From NCBI RefSeq assembly GCF_001894885.1, contig NZ_BCXB01000041.1:1-33254 (forward strand): a stretch of DNA of 33,254 nucleotides, in the 5' to 3' direction. Positions 1 through 6,275 of this stretch are shown here, piece after piece (the first letter of the stretch is position 1; each line of letters begins with the position of its first letter). The notes under the pieces are model-generated. The model was not told the origin of the DNA. It made no database searches and worked only from the letters and a program-made list of their open reading frames with translations. Both the position numbers and the translations under genes were made by a program. The DNA is from Rhodococcus marinonascens NBRC 14363. GTDB lineage: Bacteria > Actinomycetota > Actinomycetes > Mycobacteriales > Mycobacteriaceae.

Positions 1-23
1 CTGGAAGCGTGGAGTTCGGTCAT
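1..23 (-). CDS. possible start of a leftward gene that leaves the window
   Basis: On the minus strand an ATG at 23-21 opens a frame reading MTELHAS before the window ends. A GAGG sits 8 bases upstream, a plausible ribosome binding site. The start lies about 45 bases past the stop of the dehydrogenase relic at 68, so it may be the next gene of the same old operon. Seven codons are too few to say what it is, and the start could be chance. Confidence 0.25.
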
Positions 24-67
24 GATGTGGTCCTCGAAGCTGATGTCACCGGCGCTGAGTGGGAATC

Positions 68-127
68 TTACCGACCGAGCCAGCCGCCGTCGACTGGAAG
101 AACGGTGCCGTTGACGTAGTCGGAGCA
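68..127 (-). pseudogene. 3'-terminal relic of a short-chain dehydrogenase/reductase
   Basis: The minus strand reads SDYVNGTVLPVDGGWLGR followed by TAA at 70-68. This is the typical C-terminus of classical SDR enzymes of the gluconate/2-deoxygluconate dehydrogenase type, where a 'G..LPVDGGW' tail closes the Rossmann-fold domain. Upstream the frame hits a stop at about 128-130 and no other SDR sequence is present, so only about 18 residues survive. The relic abuts the LacI-type relic on the other strand, which suggests a deletion joined two formerly neighbouring sugar-metabolism genes. The family call rests on the tail motif alone. Confidence 0.5.
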
Positions 128-434
128 TCACGAGTTCTTAACAACGACCCCACGCTCAACGTCCGTCCGGGCGGTGGGAGCGATGCACGCAATCCGTCAG
201 TTAGGCCTCCAGATACCGCGGGGCATGTCGATCATCGCCTACGACGACCTTCCGCTCGCCGACTATTTGGATCTACCCCTGACCACGATTGCCATGCCGT
301 TGATCGAACTCGGCGCCGCGGCCGTCGATGCCGTTGTCGATCGACTTCAAGGCCACATGCCCACAGATATCCACATTCCGACCTCGCCGAGGATCGTTCT
401 CCGCGAGTCGACGAGGCGTTCGAATTCGGCGTAG
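128..434 (+). pseudogene. LacI-family regulator, C-terminal relic with a frameshift
   Basis: From a GTG at 174 the plus strand encodes 86 residues ending at 434 that match the effector-binding core of LacI/PurR-type repressors: GAMHAIRQLGLQIP, then SIIAYDDLPLADYLDLPLTT, then ELGAAAVD and a final RIVLREST. Just before it, the NNDPTLNVR expected directly upstream in this family is in another frame (about 140-167), so a frameshift near 168 separates the pieces. The DNA-binding helix-turn-helix and most of the periplasmic-binding-like fold are missing. It cannot work as a repressor. The left border coincides with the end of the dehydrogenase relic on the opposite strand. Confidence 0.65.
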
Positions 435-668
435 GTGGGCGGATACGGCGCGACCGTAGGTGGTTTGTGCATGACTGGGTGCTGATTCTGTTGCGTACCA
501 CTGTTATTCGTTCGCAGTTGTTTCGGGAACTGTGATCGGGCATTCCCGCCGGCGGCGGCGTGGGAAGCGGCTCGTTTCGATTGCCCTTCCGTGACCTTTC
601 GTGGGTGTCCGAAACCTGAGACCATAGAGGTAGGCGGACATTTTTGCCCTCCGAAAGGGGGATGAATC

Positions 669-1118
669 ATGAACAAGGCAAAGTGGATTCTGGCTCCGTG
701 CACCGCCCTCGCGCTTGTCCTGAGCGGCTATGGGAGTGCGAACGCGTCCGAATCTTCGACGGCGGGGTACGGGGACTCGGTAAGCGCGAGTGACGTCGAG
801 TACACGGTCGGCTCGAACGTTGATGGCGGTGACCGTATTGGTGGCACGAGCGACCGTTTTGGTGACAGGAGCGATCGTTTCGGTGGTACGAGCGACCGTT
901 TTGGTGACAGGAGTGGTCGTTTTGGTGGTGGGATCGGCAGTTTAAGTGATGGACCTGGAGACAGATTGCGCGATGACGACCTAGATGACGGACTATTCGA
1001 GGAGGAACTACTCGAAGAGCGTCGGCCAGGGCCAGGATTTTACGACAGGGTCTGTGAACGGGCGGTGTGGCCGCCGGCATGGCAGGTCAGATGGTGCGAA
1101 GGGTGGTGGACCGTATAA
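669..1118 (+). CDS. small secreted protein with heptad repeats
   Basis: A 149-residue protein. Residues 1-27 form a Sec-type signal peptide (MNKAKW, a hydrophobic stretch APCTALALVLSG, then small residues ending NASES), so the product is probably exported. The middle holds five seven-residue repeats of the form DRFGxxS (residues 55-89). An acidic stretch (RDDDLDDGLFEEELLEE, about 100-116) and a tryptophan/cysteine-rich tail (two Cys, five Trp, from about residue 130) follow. The ATG at 669 is supported by AAAGGGGG about eight bases upstream. The 234 bases before the gene, after the LacI relic, hold no gene and no promoter I can call. I recognise no family. The two tail cysteines could form a disulfide outside the cell. 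It could be a wall-associated or surface repeat protein, but no function can be assigned. Confidence 0.6.
   Translation: MNKAKWILAPCTALALVLSGYGSANASESSTAGYGDSVSASDVEYTVGSNVDGGDRIGGTSDRFGDRSDRFGGTSDRFGDRSGRFGGGIGSLSDGPGDRLRDDDLDDGLFEEELLEERRPGPGFYDRVCERAVWPPAWQVRWCEGWWTV
831..935 (+). repeat. five 21-bp in-frame tandem repeats
   Basis: Five consecutive 21-bp units (831-851, 852-872, 873-893, 894-914, 915-935) encode D/G-R-F/I-G-G/D-x-S heptads. Odd units carry GGTS and even units GDRS, so the real period is 42 bp, with units 1 and 3 alike and 2 and 4 nearly identical. This suggests duplication of a 42-bp block. The last unit has degenerated. Confidence 0.85.
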
Positions 1119-1145
1119 CGAAAGACGTCAGCAACGCCCGAGTAG

Positions 1146-1916
1146 CTACCGGGCTCCGGCATCGGCTTCGCAGCGATACCACCGTCGAGCGTTCCCGCCC
1201 ATGACCGCCGTGAAGCCTGTGCCTACGGCATCCGCAATGATGTCGATGTCATTGTCCTGGAACACTCTTCGGGAACGACTGCCCGGAAGATCAGTGCCGA
1301 ACATCAGGGCCTCAGGATTGACGGCGTGGATCTGGCGCAGTACGCCGCCGACATTCTCGATGGTGGTCCGGCCGAATCCGGTGGCCTTCACCCGGGCACC
1401 CCGATCGACGAGATCGAGCAGGTACGGCAAGCCCCGGGTCGACATTCCGAGGTGGTCGATACAGACAGCGGGCAGCTTGGCGAACACCGGCTCGAGTGAC
1501 AGCAGCAGCGTTGCGTCCACGTAGAACTCGGCGTGCCACCCGGCCAGTTCGTAAGCCCGCAGGGCCTGCTGGGTAAGAAGTCTCAGATCGGTCGCGGTGC
1601 GACGAAGGTTGAACCGGACGGCCCGTACTCCGGCGCGGTCCAGGTCGAGTATGTTCTGGTCCGTGGCATCGGGCTCGAGTTGCGTGACGCCCACCCAGCC
1701 GGGACCCAATTCTTTCAGCGCCGCCAGCAGATAGTTGTGGTCGGCGCCCTGGTATGAGGCCGTGACCACGGCTCCTCCATCTACTACGAGGCCCTCCACT
1801 CCGAGGCCCTCCATGCGCGCGCGGTAGTCGGCGATGGTGTAGTGCTCTGGCAGATACCCATGGTTCTCGAACACCGGAAACCGAGGATCAATGATGTGAA
1901 CGTGGGCGTCAAACAC
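1146..1916 (-). CDS. metal-dependent amidohydrolase (amidohydrolase 2 / TIM-barrel family)
   Basis: A 256-residue hydrolase. The N-terminus MFDAHVHIIDP carries the HxH metal-binding motif (His5, His7) of the amidohydrolase superfamily. A central His in 'CIDHLG' and an Asp in 'FGTDLPG' near the C-terminus fit the remaining metal and catalytic ligands. Length and layout match the predicted hydrolases of the COG3618 type, which includes 2-pyrone-4,6-dicarboxylate lactonase and other lactonases. The substrate cannot be read from sequence. The GTG start at 1916 has an AGGA eight bases upstream. It is transcribed leftward behind fprA with a 182-base gap that holds no gene. It lies tail to tail with the secreted repeat protein. 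Confidence 0.8.
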   Translation of the reverse strand: MFDAHVHIIDPRFPVFENHGYLPEHYTIADYRARMEGLGVEGLVVDGGAVVTASYQGADHNYLLAALKELGPGWVGVTQLEPDATDQNILDLDRAGVRAVRFNLRRTATDLRLLTQQALRAYELAGWHAEFYVDATLLLSLEPVFAKLPAVCIDHLGMSTRGLPYLLDLVDRGARVKATGFGRTTIENVGGVLRQIHAVNPEALMFGTDLPGSRSRRVFQDNDIDIIADAVGTGFTAVMGGNARRWYRCEADAGAR

Positions 1917-2098
1917 GATTCATATCCTGCCTTGTGGGAAGACCTGGCGGCGGCTGTCGAGCGGTAGCCTGCGGATCCCGGCGACGCGAACTCGTCAAGG
2001 ACCTGCTCACAGTATCGCGCGCCCTGTCGGCGCGTCCCGCCTGAATCGGCGAAGGAAACCTCCTCCACACGAAGCTCCCTTCGCGCTGATTCAGGTGC

Positions 2099-3517
2099 TC
2101 AGGCCTGGCCAGGCTGGCTGGCCTTGAGCATGTCTTCGCGCTCGACGACCTTGATCCGCTCACGACCCTCCGGCTCGCCCAGACTGCGCTCGTGGGCATC
2201 GAGGCGGTACCAGCCCTGCCAGGTGGTGTAGGGAATCTGCTTTCCCTCGAGGAAGTCGATGATCGCGTCTTCCTCGGGGTCGGCGGGCTCGGCAAATCCT
2301 GGCCGGTCCTCGAGCAGGTTCGCGACGGTCTCGTTGGCGTCGCCCTTGGTGTGGCCGATCAAGCCGACGGGGCCTCGCTTGATCCAGCCGGTGACGTAGG
2401 TGGCGGGCATGAATCGGTCGGTGCCCTCGGCGGTGTCGTCGACGATGACGCGTCCCGCCTCGTTGGGGACAGTGCCCGCCTGCTCGTCGAACGGAAGCTT
2501 CGCGATGTTCTGCGACAGGTAGCCCACCGCCCGGTAGACGGCCTGGACGTCCCAGTCGTTGAACCTGCCGGTGCCCTTGACGTTGCCGGTTCCGTCGAGT
2601 TGGGTGCGTTCGGTGCGCAGTCCAACGACCTTGCCGTCCTGGCCGAACATCTCGGTGGGTGACTCGAAGAAGTGCAGGAACAGCTTGTGCGGACGGTTGC
2701 CGACGTCGCGGATGGCCCAGTCCTGCAGGGTGTTGGCGACCATGTCGATCTGCTTGGAGTTGCGACGGGCCTGCTCCGAACCCTCGTCGTAGTCGATGTC
2801 CTCAGGGTCGACGATGACCTCGATCGTCGGGGAGTGGTCGAGTTCGCGCAGTTCGAGGGGGGTGAACTTGGCTTGGGCCGGACCGCGGCGGCCGAAAACG
2901 TGGACTTCCAGGGCCTTGTTTGCCTTGAGGCCCTCGTAGACGTTGGCGGGGATGTCTGTCGGGAGCAGTTCGTCACCGGTCTTGGCCAGCACTCGGGCAA
3001 CGTCGAGGGCCACGTTGCCGACCCCGAGGACGGCAACCTTCTCGGCCCCGAGGGGCCAGTCGCGAGGTACGTCGGGGTGGCCGTCGTACCAGGAGACGAA
3101 GTCGGCGGCGCCATAGCTTCCGTCGAGTTCGATGCCCGGGATGTTGAGGGTACGGTCGGCGTTGGCGCCGGTGGAGAAGATCACGGCGTCGTAGAATCTG
3201 TGCAGGTCATCGAGGGTGACGTCACCGCCGTAGTCGATGTTGCCGAGCAGGCGCACGTGCGGTTTGTCGAGCACCTTGTGCAGGGCCGTGACGATGCCCT
3301 TGATGCGCGGGTGGTCGGGGGCGACGCCGTACCGGATCAGGCCGAAGGGTGCGGGCATCCGCTCGAAGAGGTCGATGCTGATCCCGCCGTCAGACGCGGC
3401 ATCGGATTTCATGAGTGCGTCGGCAGCGTAGATGCCGGCGGGGCCGGCACCCACGATGGCTACGCGCAGCGGGCGGGCCTGGGTGGGCGCAGAATCCGGA
3501 CGTGTCTGATCAGTCAT
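2099..3517 (-). CDS. fprA: ferredoxin/flavodoxin-NADP reductase, FprA type
   Basis: A 472-residue flavoprotein of the adrenodoxin-reductase class, close in length and motifs to mycobacterial FprA. It should pass electrons from NADPH through FAD to small iron-sulfur ferredoxins that feed cytochromes P450 and other oxidases in the cytoplasm. The FAD-binding GxGxxG lies at residues 23-28 (VAIVGAGPAGIY), followed by the family signature APFGLIRYGVAPDHPRIK. The NADP-binding motif is VLGVGNVALDVARVL. The C-terminal TGWIKRGPVGLIGHTKGDA is the conserved end of the FAD domain in this class. The ATG at 3517 has AGAAGG thirteen bases upstream, a rather long spacing. A candidate iron-regulator box lies about 45 bases before the start (3563-3581). 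Confidence 0.93.
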   Translation of the reverse strand: MTDQTRPDSAPTQARPLRVAIVGAGPAGIYAADALMKSDAASDGGISIDLFERMPAPFGLIRYGVAPDHPRIKGIVTALHKVLDKPHVRLLGNIDYGGDVTLDDLHRFYDAVIFSTGANADRTLNIPGIELDGSYGAADFVSWYDGHPDVPRDWPLGAEKVAVLGVGNVALDVARVLAKTGDELLPTDIPANVYEGLKANKALEVHVFGRRGPAQAKFTPLELRELDHSPTIEVIVDPEDIDYDEGSEQARRNSKQIDMVANTLQDWAIRDVGNRPHKLFLHFFESPTEMFGQDGKVVGLRTERTQLDGTGNVKGTGRFNDWDVQAVYRAVGYLSQNIAKLPFDEQAGTVPNEAGRVIVDDTAEGTDRFMPATYVTGWIKRGPVGLIGHTKGDANETVANLLEDRPGFAEPADPEEDAIIDFLEGKQIPYTTWQGWYRLDAHERSLGEPEGRERIKVVEREDMLKASQPGQA

Positions 3518-3562
3518 CTGGAGGGAACTACCTTCTGATGGGCGGACAACGAAACCTCAGCT

Positions 3563-3581
3563 TAAATTAAGCCCATCCTAA
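3563..3581 (-). promoter_or_regulatory. candidate IdeR/DtxR-like iron box upstream of fprA
   Basis: Read on the minus strand the 19 bases are TTAGGATGGGCTTAATTTA, matching 13 of 19 positions of the mycobacterial IdeR consensus TTAGGTTAGGCTAACCTAA; the first half is the better one. It overlaps a perfect 13-base palindrome (GCTTAAATTAAGC, 3560-3572) and is conspicuously AT-rich for this genome. It lies 46 bases upstream of the fprA start, where a repressor would cover the promoter. The consensus is from established knowledge; binding here is inference. Confidence 0.4.
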
Positions 3582-3671
3582 TCAGGTGGCCGAGGGTCCG
3601 GCTGGCTAGGAGTGAGTCTGATTGTCGGGACGTGCGTCCACAGTGGGTAGCCGCCTCGACGTTGTGAGGTC

Positions 3672-3705
3672 ACAAATCATATTTGTAAGGGCTGATCGGT
3701 ACACT
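3672..3705 (+). promoter_or_regulatory. possible operator and -10 element before the membrane-protein gene
   Basis: A perfect short inverted repeat, ACAAAT-CAT-ATTTGT (3672-3686), is followed by TACACT (3700-3705), which resembles a -10 box about 30 bases before the start at 3736. No convincing -35 is spaced correctly. This AT-rich patch in the divergent fprA/membrane-protein intergenic region is a weak candidate for promoter and operator. Confidence 0.25.
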
Positions 3706-3735
3706 CGAGGCCGCGCTGATATTGAGGGGAAAGTC

Positions 3736-4182
3736 ATGTCTGATACGAGCGAATCGCCTGAGCACGCGGGGGACGGCGATCCGGTGGATTCCCAGCACAC
3801 GACGGCGACGCCGTTCATTGCCGCCGCCGCGATCATCGTCGTCGTCCTGGTCGGCATCATCGTGTCGAGTTGGCTCTCGCCGGCTGACCAGAACGTCACG
3901 GAAGCGGACCGCATCAACCGGTCCGTCGCAGACTTCATCCAGACGCACAACCACGGCGATGCCGATCTGCAAGCGACGCTCGTCTGTACGTCCTGGTCTG
4001 ACGAACGGTCGGTGCTCGCGGGCAGGGAAGGTGAGATAACGCTGCAGCAGGTGGAGTCGTCGGAGGTCAACGGCGACCGGGCTCGCGCCGTGGTCCGGAT
4101 CAGTGCCGACGACGCAGAGGGCGAGACGACGGATACGTGGCAGTTGACGCGGGCCGACGGCAACTGGCTGATATGTGATTGA
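3736..4182 (+). CDS. single-pass membrane protein, Rv0361-like
   Basis: A 148-residue protein with an acidic cytoplasmic N-terminus (about 25 residues), one transmembrane helix (FIAAAAIIVVVLVGIIVSSW, about residues 31-50) and an extracytoplasmic domain of about 95 residues. The domain has the small cystatin/NTF2-like look of mycobacterial Rv0361-type and DUF4878-like proteins: 'DFIQTHNHGDADLQATLVC', 'RARAVVRI' and a closing 'WQLTRADGNWLICD'. Two cysteines in the outer domain could pair. The ATG at 3736 is chosen because GAGGGGA lies just upstream; an upstream in-frame GTG at 3622 would run through the promoter region. The following rhodanese gene starts 65 bases later on the same strand. Function unknown. 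Confidence 0.75.
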   Translation: MSDTSESPEHAGDGDPVDSQHTTATPFIAAAAIIVVVLVGIIVSSWLSPADQNVTEADRINRSVADFIQTHNHGDADLQATLVCTSWSDERSVLAGREGEITLQQVESSEVNGDRARAVVRISADDAEGETTDTWQLTRADGNWLICD

Positions 4183-4247
4183 ACTCACCCGAAAAGGGCA
4201 CCCCGACCCCGAAAAGGGAATCCCGACGAAAGCTGTGGCACTCTGAC

Positions 4248-4670
4248 ATGGTGAGTTACTCAGGCGACATTGAGCCGGAGCGCGCCTGGGAGCTGCTCCG
4301 CGAGAATCCCGACGCCGTACTGGTAGACGTGCGGACGGACGCCGAGTGGAAATACGTCGGTGTCCCCGACATTTCCTCGCTCGGGCGGCAGACGTTGCTG
4401 ATCGAATGGGTCAGCTACCCGGCGGGCACCCGGAACGACAACTTCGTGGACCAGTTGAAGGAAGCGGGGGTTGCTGGCGGCGCGGACGCCCCGGTGATAT
4501 TCCTTTGTCGGTCCGGTCAGCGGTCCATCGGTGCGGCGGAAGCCGCGACGGCAGCGGGCATCGGCCCGTCGTACAACGTGCTCGACGGTTTCGAAGGCGC
4601 CTTGGATGCCGAAGGTCATCGTGGGGCGGCAGGTTGGCGGGCGCTGGGCCTGCCGTGGAGGCAGTGGTGA
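4248..4670 (+). CDS. rhodanese-like sulfurtransferase
   Basis: A 140-residue single-domain rhodanese, the same length as M. tuberculosis Rv0390, which likewise lies directly before metZ. Rhodanese proteins carry sulfane sulfur as a persulfide on a loop cysteine. Here the active-site loop is FLCRSGQRS with Cys87, and the domain-opening motif is VLVDVRTDAEW (residues 24-34). Given its overlap with metZ it may deliver or detoxify sulfur in homocysteine synthesis, which is inference. I start it at the ATG at 4248 (MVSYSGDI, as in relatives). A TTG at 4179 overlapping the previous stop would add 23 basic, unconserved residues, and the stretch 4183-4247 has two copies of CCCGAAAAGGG that look non-coding. 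The stop overlaps the metZ start (GTGA). Confidence 0.85.
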   Translation: MVSYSGDIEPERAWELLRENPDAVLVDVRTDAEWKYVGVPDISSLGRQTLLIEWVSYPAGTRNDNFVDQLKEAGVAGGADAPVIFLCRSGQRSIGAAEAATAAGIGPSYNVLDGFEGALDAEGHRGAAGWRALGLPWRQW

Positions 4671-5896
4671 GTGCAATTCCCCCAGGTGGCGCATTTGAGA
4701 AGGCGCTGCCGGACGGCATCGGCCAGGGCACGATCAGCGTGCGCGGCGGAACGCTGCGATCCGGTTTCGAGGAGACGTCCGAAGCGATCTTCCTGAACTC
4801 AGGCTTCGTATTCGAGAGTGCAGGAGCGGCCGAGGCGTCGTTCACCGGTGACCTCGACCATTTCGTCTACTCGCGGTACGGCAACCCTACTGTGAAGATG
4901 TTCGAGGAGCGGTTGCGCCTGATCGAGGGCGCCGAGGCGTGCTTCGGCACTGCCAGTGGCATGTCCGCGGTGTTCACCGCACTCGGCGCACTCCTGAAGG
5001 CCGGTGACCGCCTGGTCGCTGCTCGCAGCCTCTTCGGCTCTTGCTTCGTGGTGTGTAACGAGATCCTGCCTCGCTGGGGTATCGAGACGGTGTTCGTCGA
5101 CGGCGAGGACCTTTCCCAGTGGGAGGAAGCGCTCTCCGAGCCGACGACGGCCGTGTTCTTCGAGACGCCGTCGAACCCGATGCAAACTCTCGTCGATGTC
5201 GAGCGGGTTGTCGAACTCGCACACGCGGCAGGTGCAAAGGTCGTGTTGGACAACGTATTCGCAACTCCGCTGCTGCAGCGCAGTCTGGAATTGGGTGCCG
5301 ACGTCGTCGTGTATTCCGGCACGAAGCACATCGACGGTCAGGGTCGAGTACTCGGCGGGGCGATCCTCGGATCGAAGGAATACATCGAGGGCCCGGTGCA
5401 GGAACTCATGCGCCACACCGGGCCTGCGCTGAGCCCGTTCAATGCGTGGGCGCTCCTTAAGGGCCTCGAGACGATGCCGATCCGGGTGCGTCATTCCGTC
5501 GCCTCCGCGCTCGAGATCGCACACTTCCTGGAAGGCCATTCCGTCGTCGACTGGGTCAAGTACCCGTACCTCGAATCGCACCCACAGCACGAACTCGCCA
5601 AGAGGCAGATGAGTGGCGGCGGCACCGTTGTCACGTTCGCGTTGAACGCATCGGAGAACGAAGCGAAGAAGCGGGCGTTCGAACTTCTCGACGCGCTGCG
5701 GTTGGTCAACATTTCCAACAACCTTGGCGACTCCAAGTCGCTCGTCACGCATCCGGCCACCACTACCCATCGGGCGATGGGGCCGGAAGGTCGTGCGGCA
5801 GTGGGCATCACCGATGGTGTCGTTCGGTTGTCCGTGGGTCTCGAGGACACCGTAGATCTCCTGTCGGACTTGGAGCAGGCGCTCGGTAGAAGCTAG
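4667..5896 (+). CDS. metZ: O-succinylhomoserine sulfhydrylase
   Basis: A 409-residue PLP enzyme of the Cys/Met metabolism family. It makes homocysteine from O-succinylhomoserine (or O-acetylhomoserine) and sulfide in methionine biosynthesis, in the cytoplasm. The PLP lysine is Lys220 in YSGTKHIDGQG. Tyr71 in SRYGNPT, the neighbouring-subunit phosphate contact, and the ETPSNP and LDNVFATP motifs are all present. The N-terminus QGTISVRGGTLRSGFEETSEAIFL is that of actinobacterial MetZ, and length matches the family (about 406). I choose the GTG at 4667 because GGAGG at 4657-4661 is well placed and the start overlaps the rhodanese stop, indicating translational coupling. The 3' end overlaps by three bases the stop of the convergent WXG100 gene. 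Confidence 0.94.
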   Translation: MSAIPPGGAFEKALPDGIGQGTISVRGGTLRSGFEETSEAIFLNSGFVFESAGAAEASFTGDLDHFVYSRYGNPTVKMFEERLRLIEGAEACFGTASGMSAVFTALGALLKAGDRLVAARSLFGSCFVVCNEILPRWGIETVFVDGEDLSQWEEALSEPTTAVFFETPSNPMQTLVDVERVVELAHAAGAKVVLDNVFATPLLQRSLELGADVVVYSGTKHIDGQGRVLGGAILGSKEYIEGPVQELMRHTGPALSPFNAWALLKGLETMPIRVRHSVASALEIAHFLEGHSVVDWVKYPYLESHPQHELAKRQMSGGGTVVTFALNASENEAKKRAFELLDALRLVNISNNLGDSKSLVTHPATTTHRAMGPEGRAAVGITDGVVRLSVGLEDTVDLLSDLEQALGRS

Positions 5897-6204
5897 AGAT
5901 TGAGGCTCGTTGGTGAGTCGGCGGCACCGGCGGTGGTCCGGTCCTGGGTGTCGTAGCGAAGTGCGGCTTCGTCCAGGTTGCTGGATAGCTCGAAGATGTT
6001 TCGCTGCAACCTCTCCCGCCGATCGTCCAGGTATGAGGCGAACTCGCCGAACGCGGTGGCTGAGGTGTGCTTCCACGCCGTGCCGGAGTCGGAGATGTCC
6101 CTGTCCGTGGCGGTCAGCTTCGCGGACGCGTCGTCGACCAGCGCGTCCAGCTGCATGGATGCCGTCCGCAGCGAGGCGGTATCGACCTCGATCGAGTCGC
6201 TCAT
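5893..6204 (-). CDS. WXG100-like (ESX/type VII secretion-type) protein
   Basis: A 103-residue helical protein. It opens with 'IEVDTASLRTASMQLDALVDDASAKL', has a Trp in the turn (SGTAWKHTSATAFGEFASYL), and a second helix (RRERLQRNIFELSSNLDEAALRYDTQD), the helix-turn-helix hairpin of WXG100 proteins; the WxG glycine is replaced (WKH). Such proteins are partners or cargo of ESX systems, often dimerised with a longer effector. The ATG at 6204 is preceded by GAAGGG. It is divergent from the hydrolase gene at 6276, whose own N-terminus is also WXG100-like, so the two products may be secretion partners. No ESX core gene is in the window. Confidence 0.75.
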   Translation of the reverse strand: MSDSIEVDTASLRTASMQLDALVDDASAKLTATDRDISDSGTAWKHTSATAFGEFASYLDDRRERLQRNIFELSSNLDEAALRYDTQDRTTAGAADSPTSLNL

Positions 6205-6229
6205 CTTCAGCCCTTCGTGTTCGGTGTAA

Positions 6230-6251
6230 TGTCCGCTAGGCTACGCGGACA
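6230..6251. promoter_or_regulatory. inverted repeat between divergent WXG100 and hydrolase genes
   Basis: Two perfect 7-base arms, TGTCCGC (6230-6236) and GCGGACA (6245-6251), are separated by eight bases in a 71-base divergent intergenic region. The symmetry and position suit an operator controlling both genes, though no cognate regulator is visible nearby. A small hairpin in the hydrolase leader is the alternative. Confidence 0.35.
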
Positions 6252-6275
6252 GAGCAGGCTTCCCGGGGGGGGATT

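Noticed and set aside
831..935. CRISPR array
   Set aside because: Units are contiguous 21-bp coding repeats without spacers.
2192..3538. Long plus-strand frames opposite fprA
   Set aside because: They are antisense to a clearly conserved flavoprotein and arise from GC-rich codon structure; no domain is recognisable in them.
4183..4247. Two copies of CCCGAAAAGGG between the membrane protein and rhodanese genes, as a regulatory element or terminator
   Set aside because: The direct repeat is short and only a few bases apart; it does not form a convincing hairpin and may just be local duplication.
4799..6076. A 425-codon minus-strand frame opposite metZ and into the WXG100 gene
   Set aside because: metZ is unambiguous on the other strand and the antisense product has no recognisable features.
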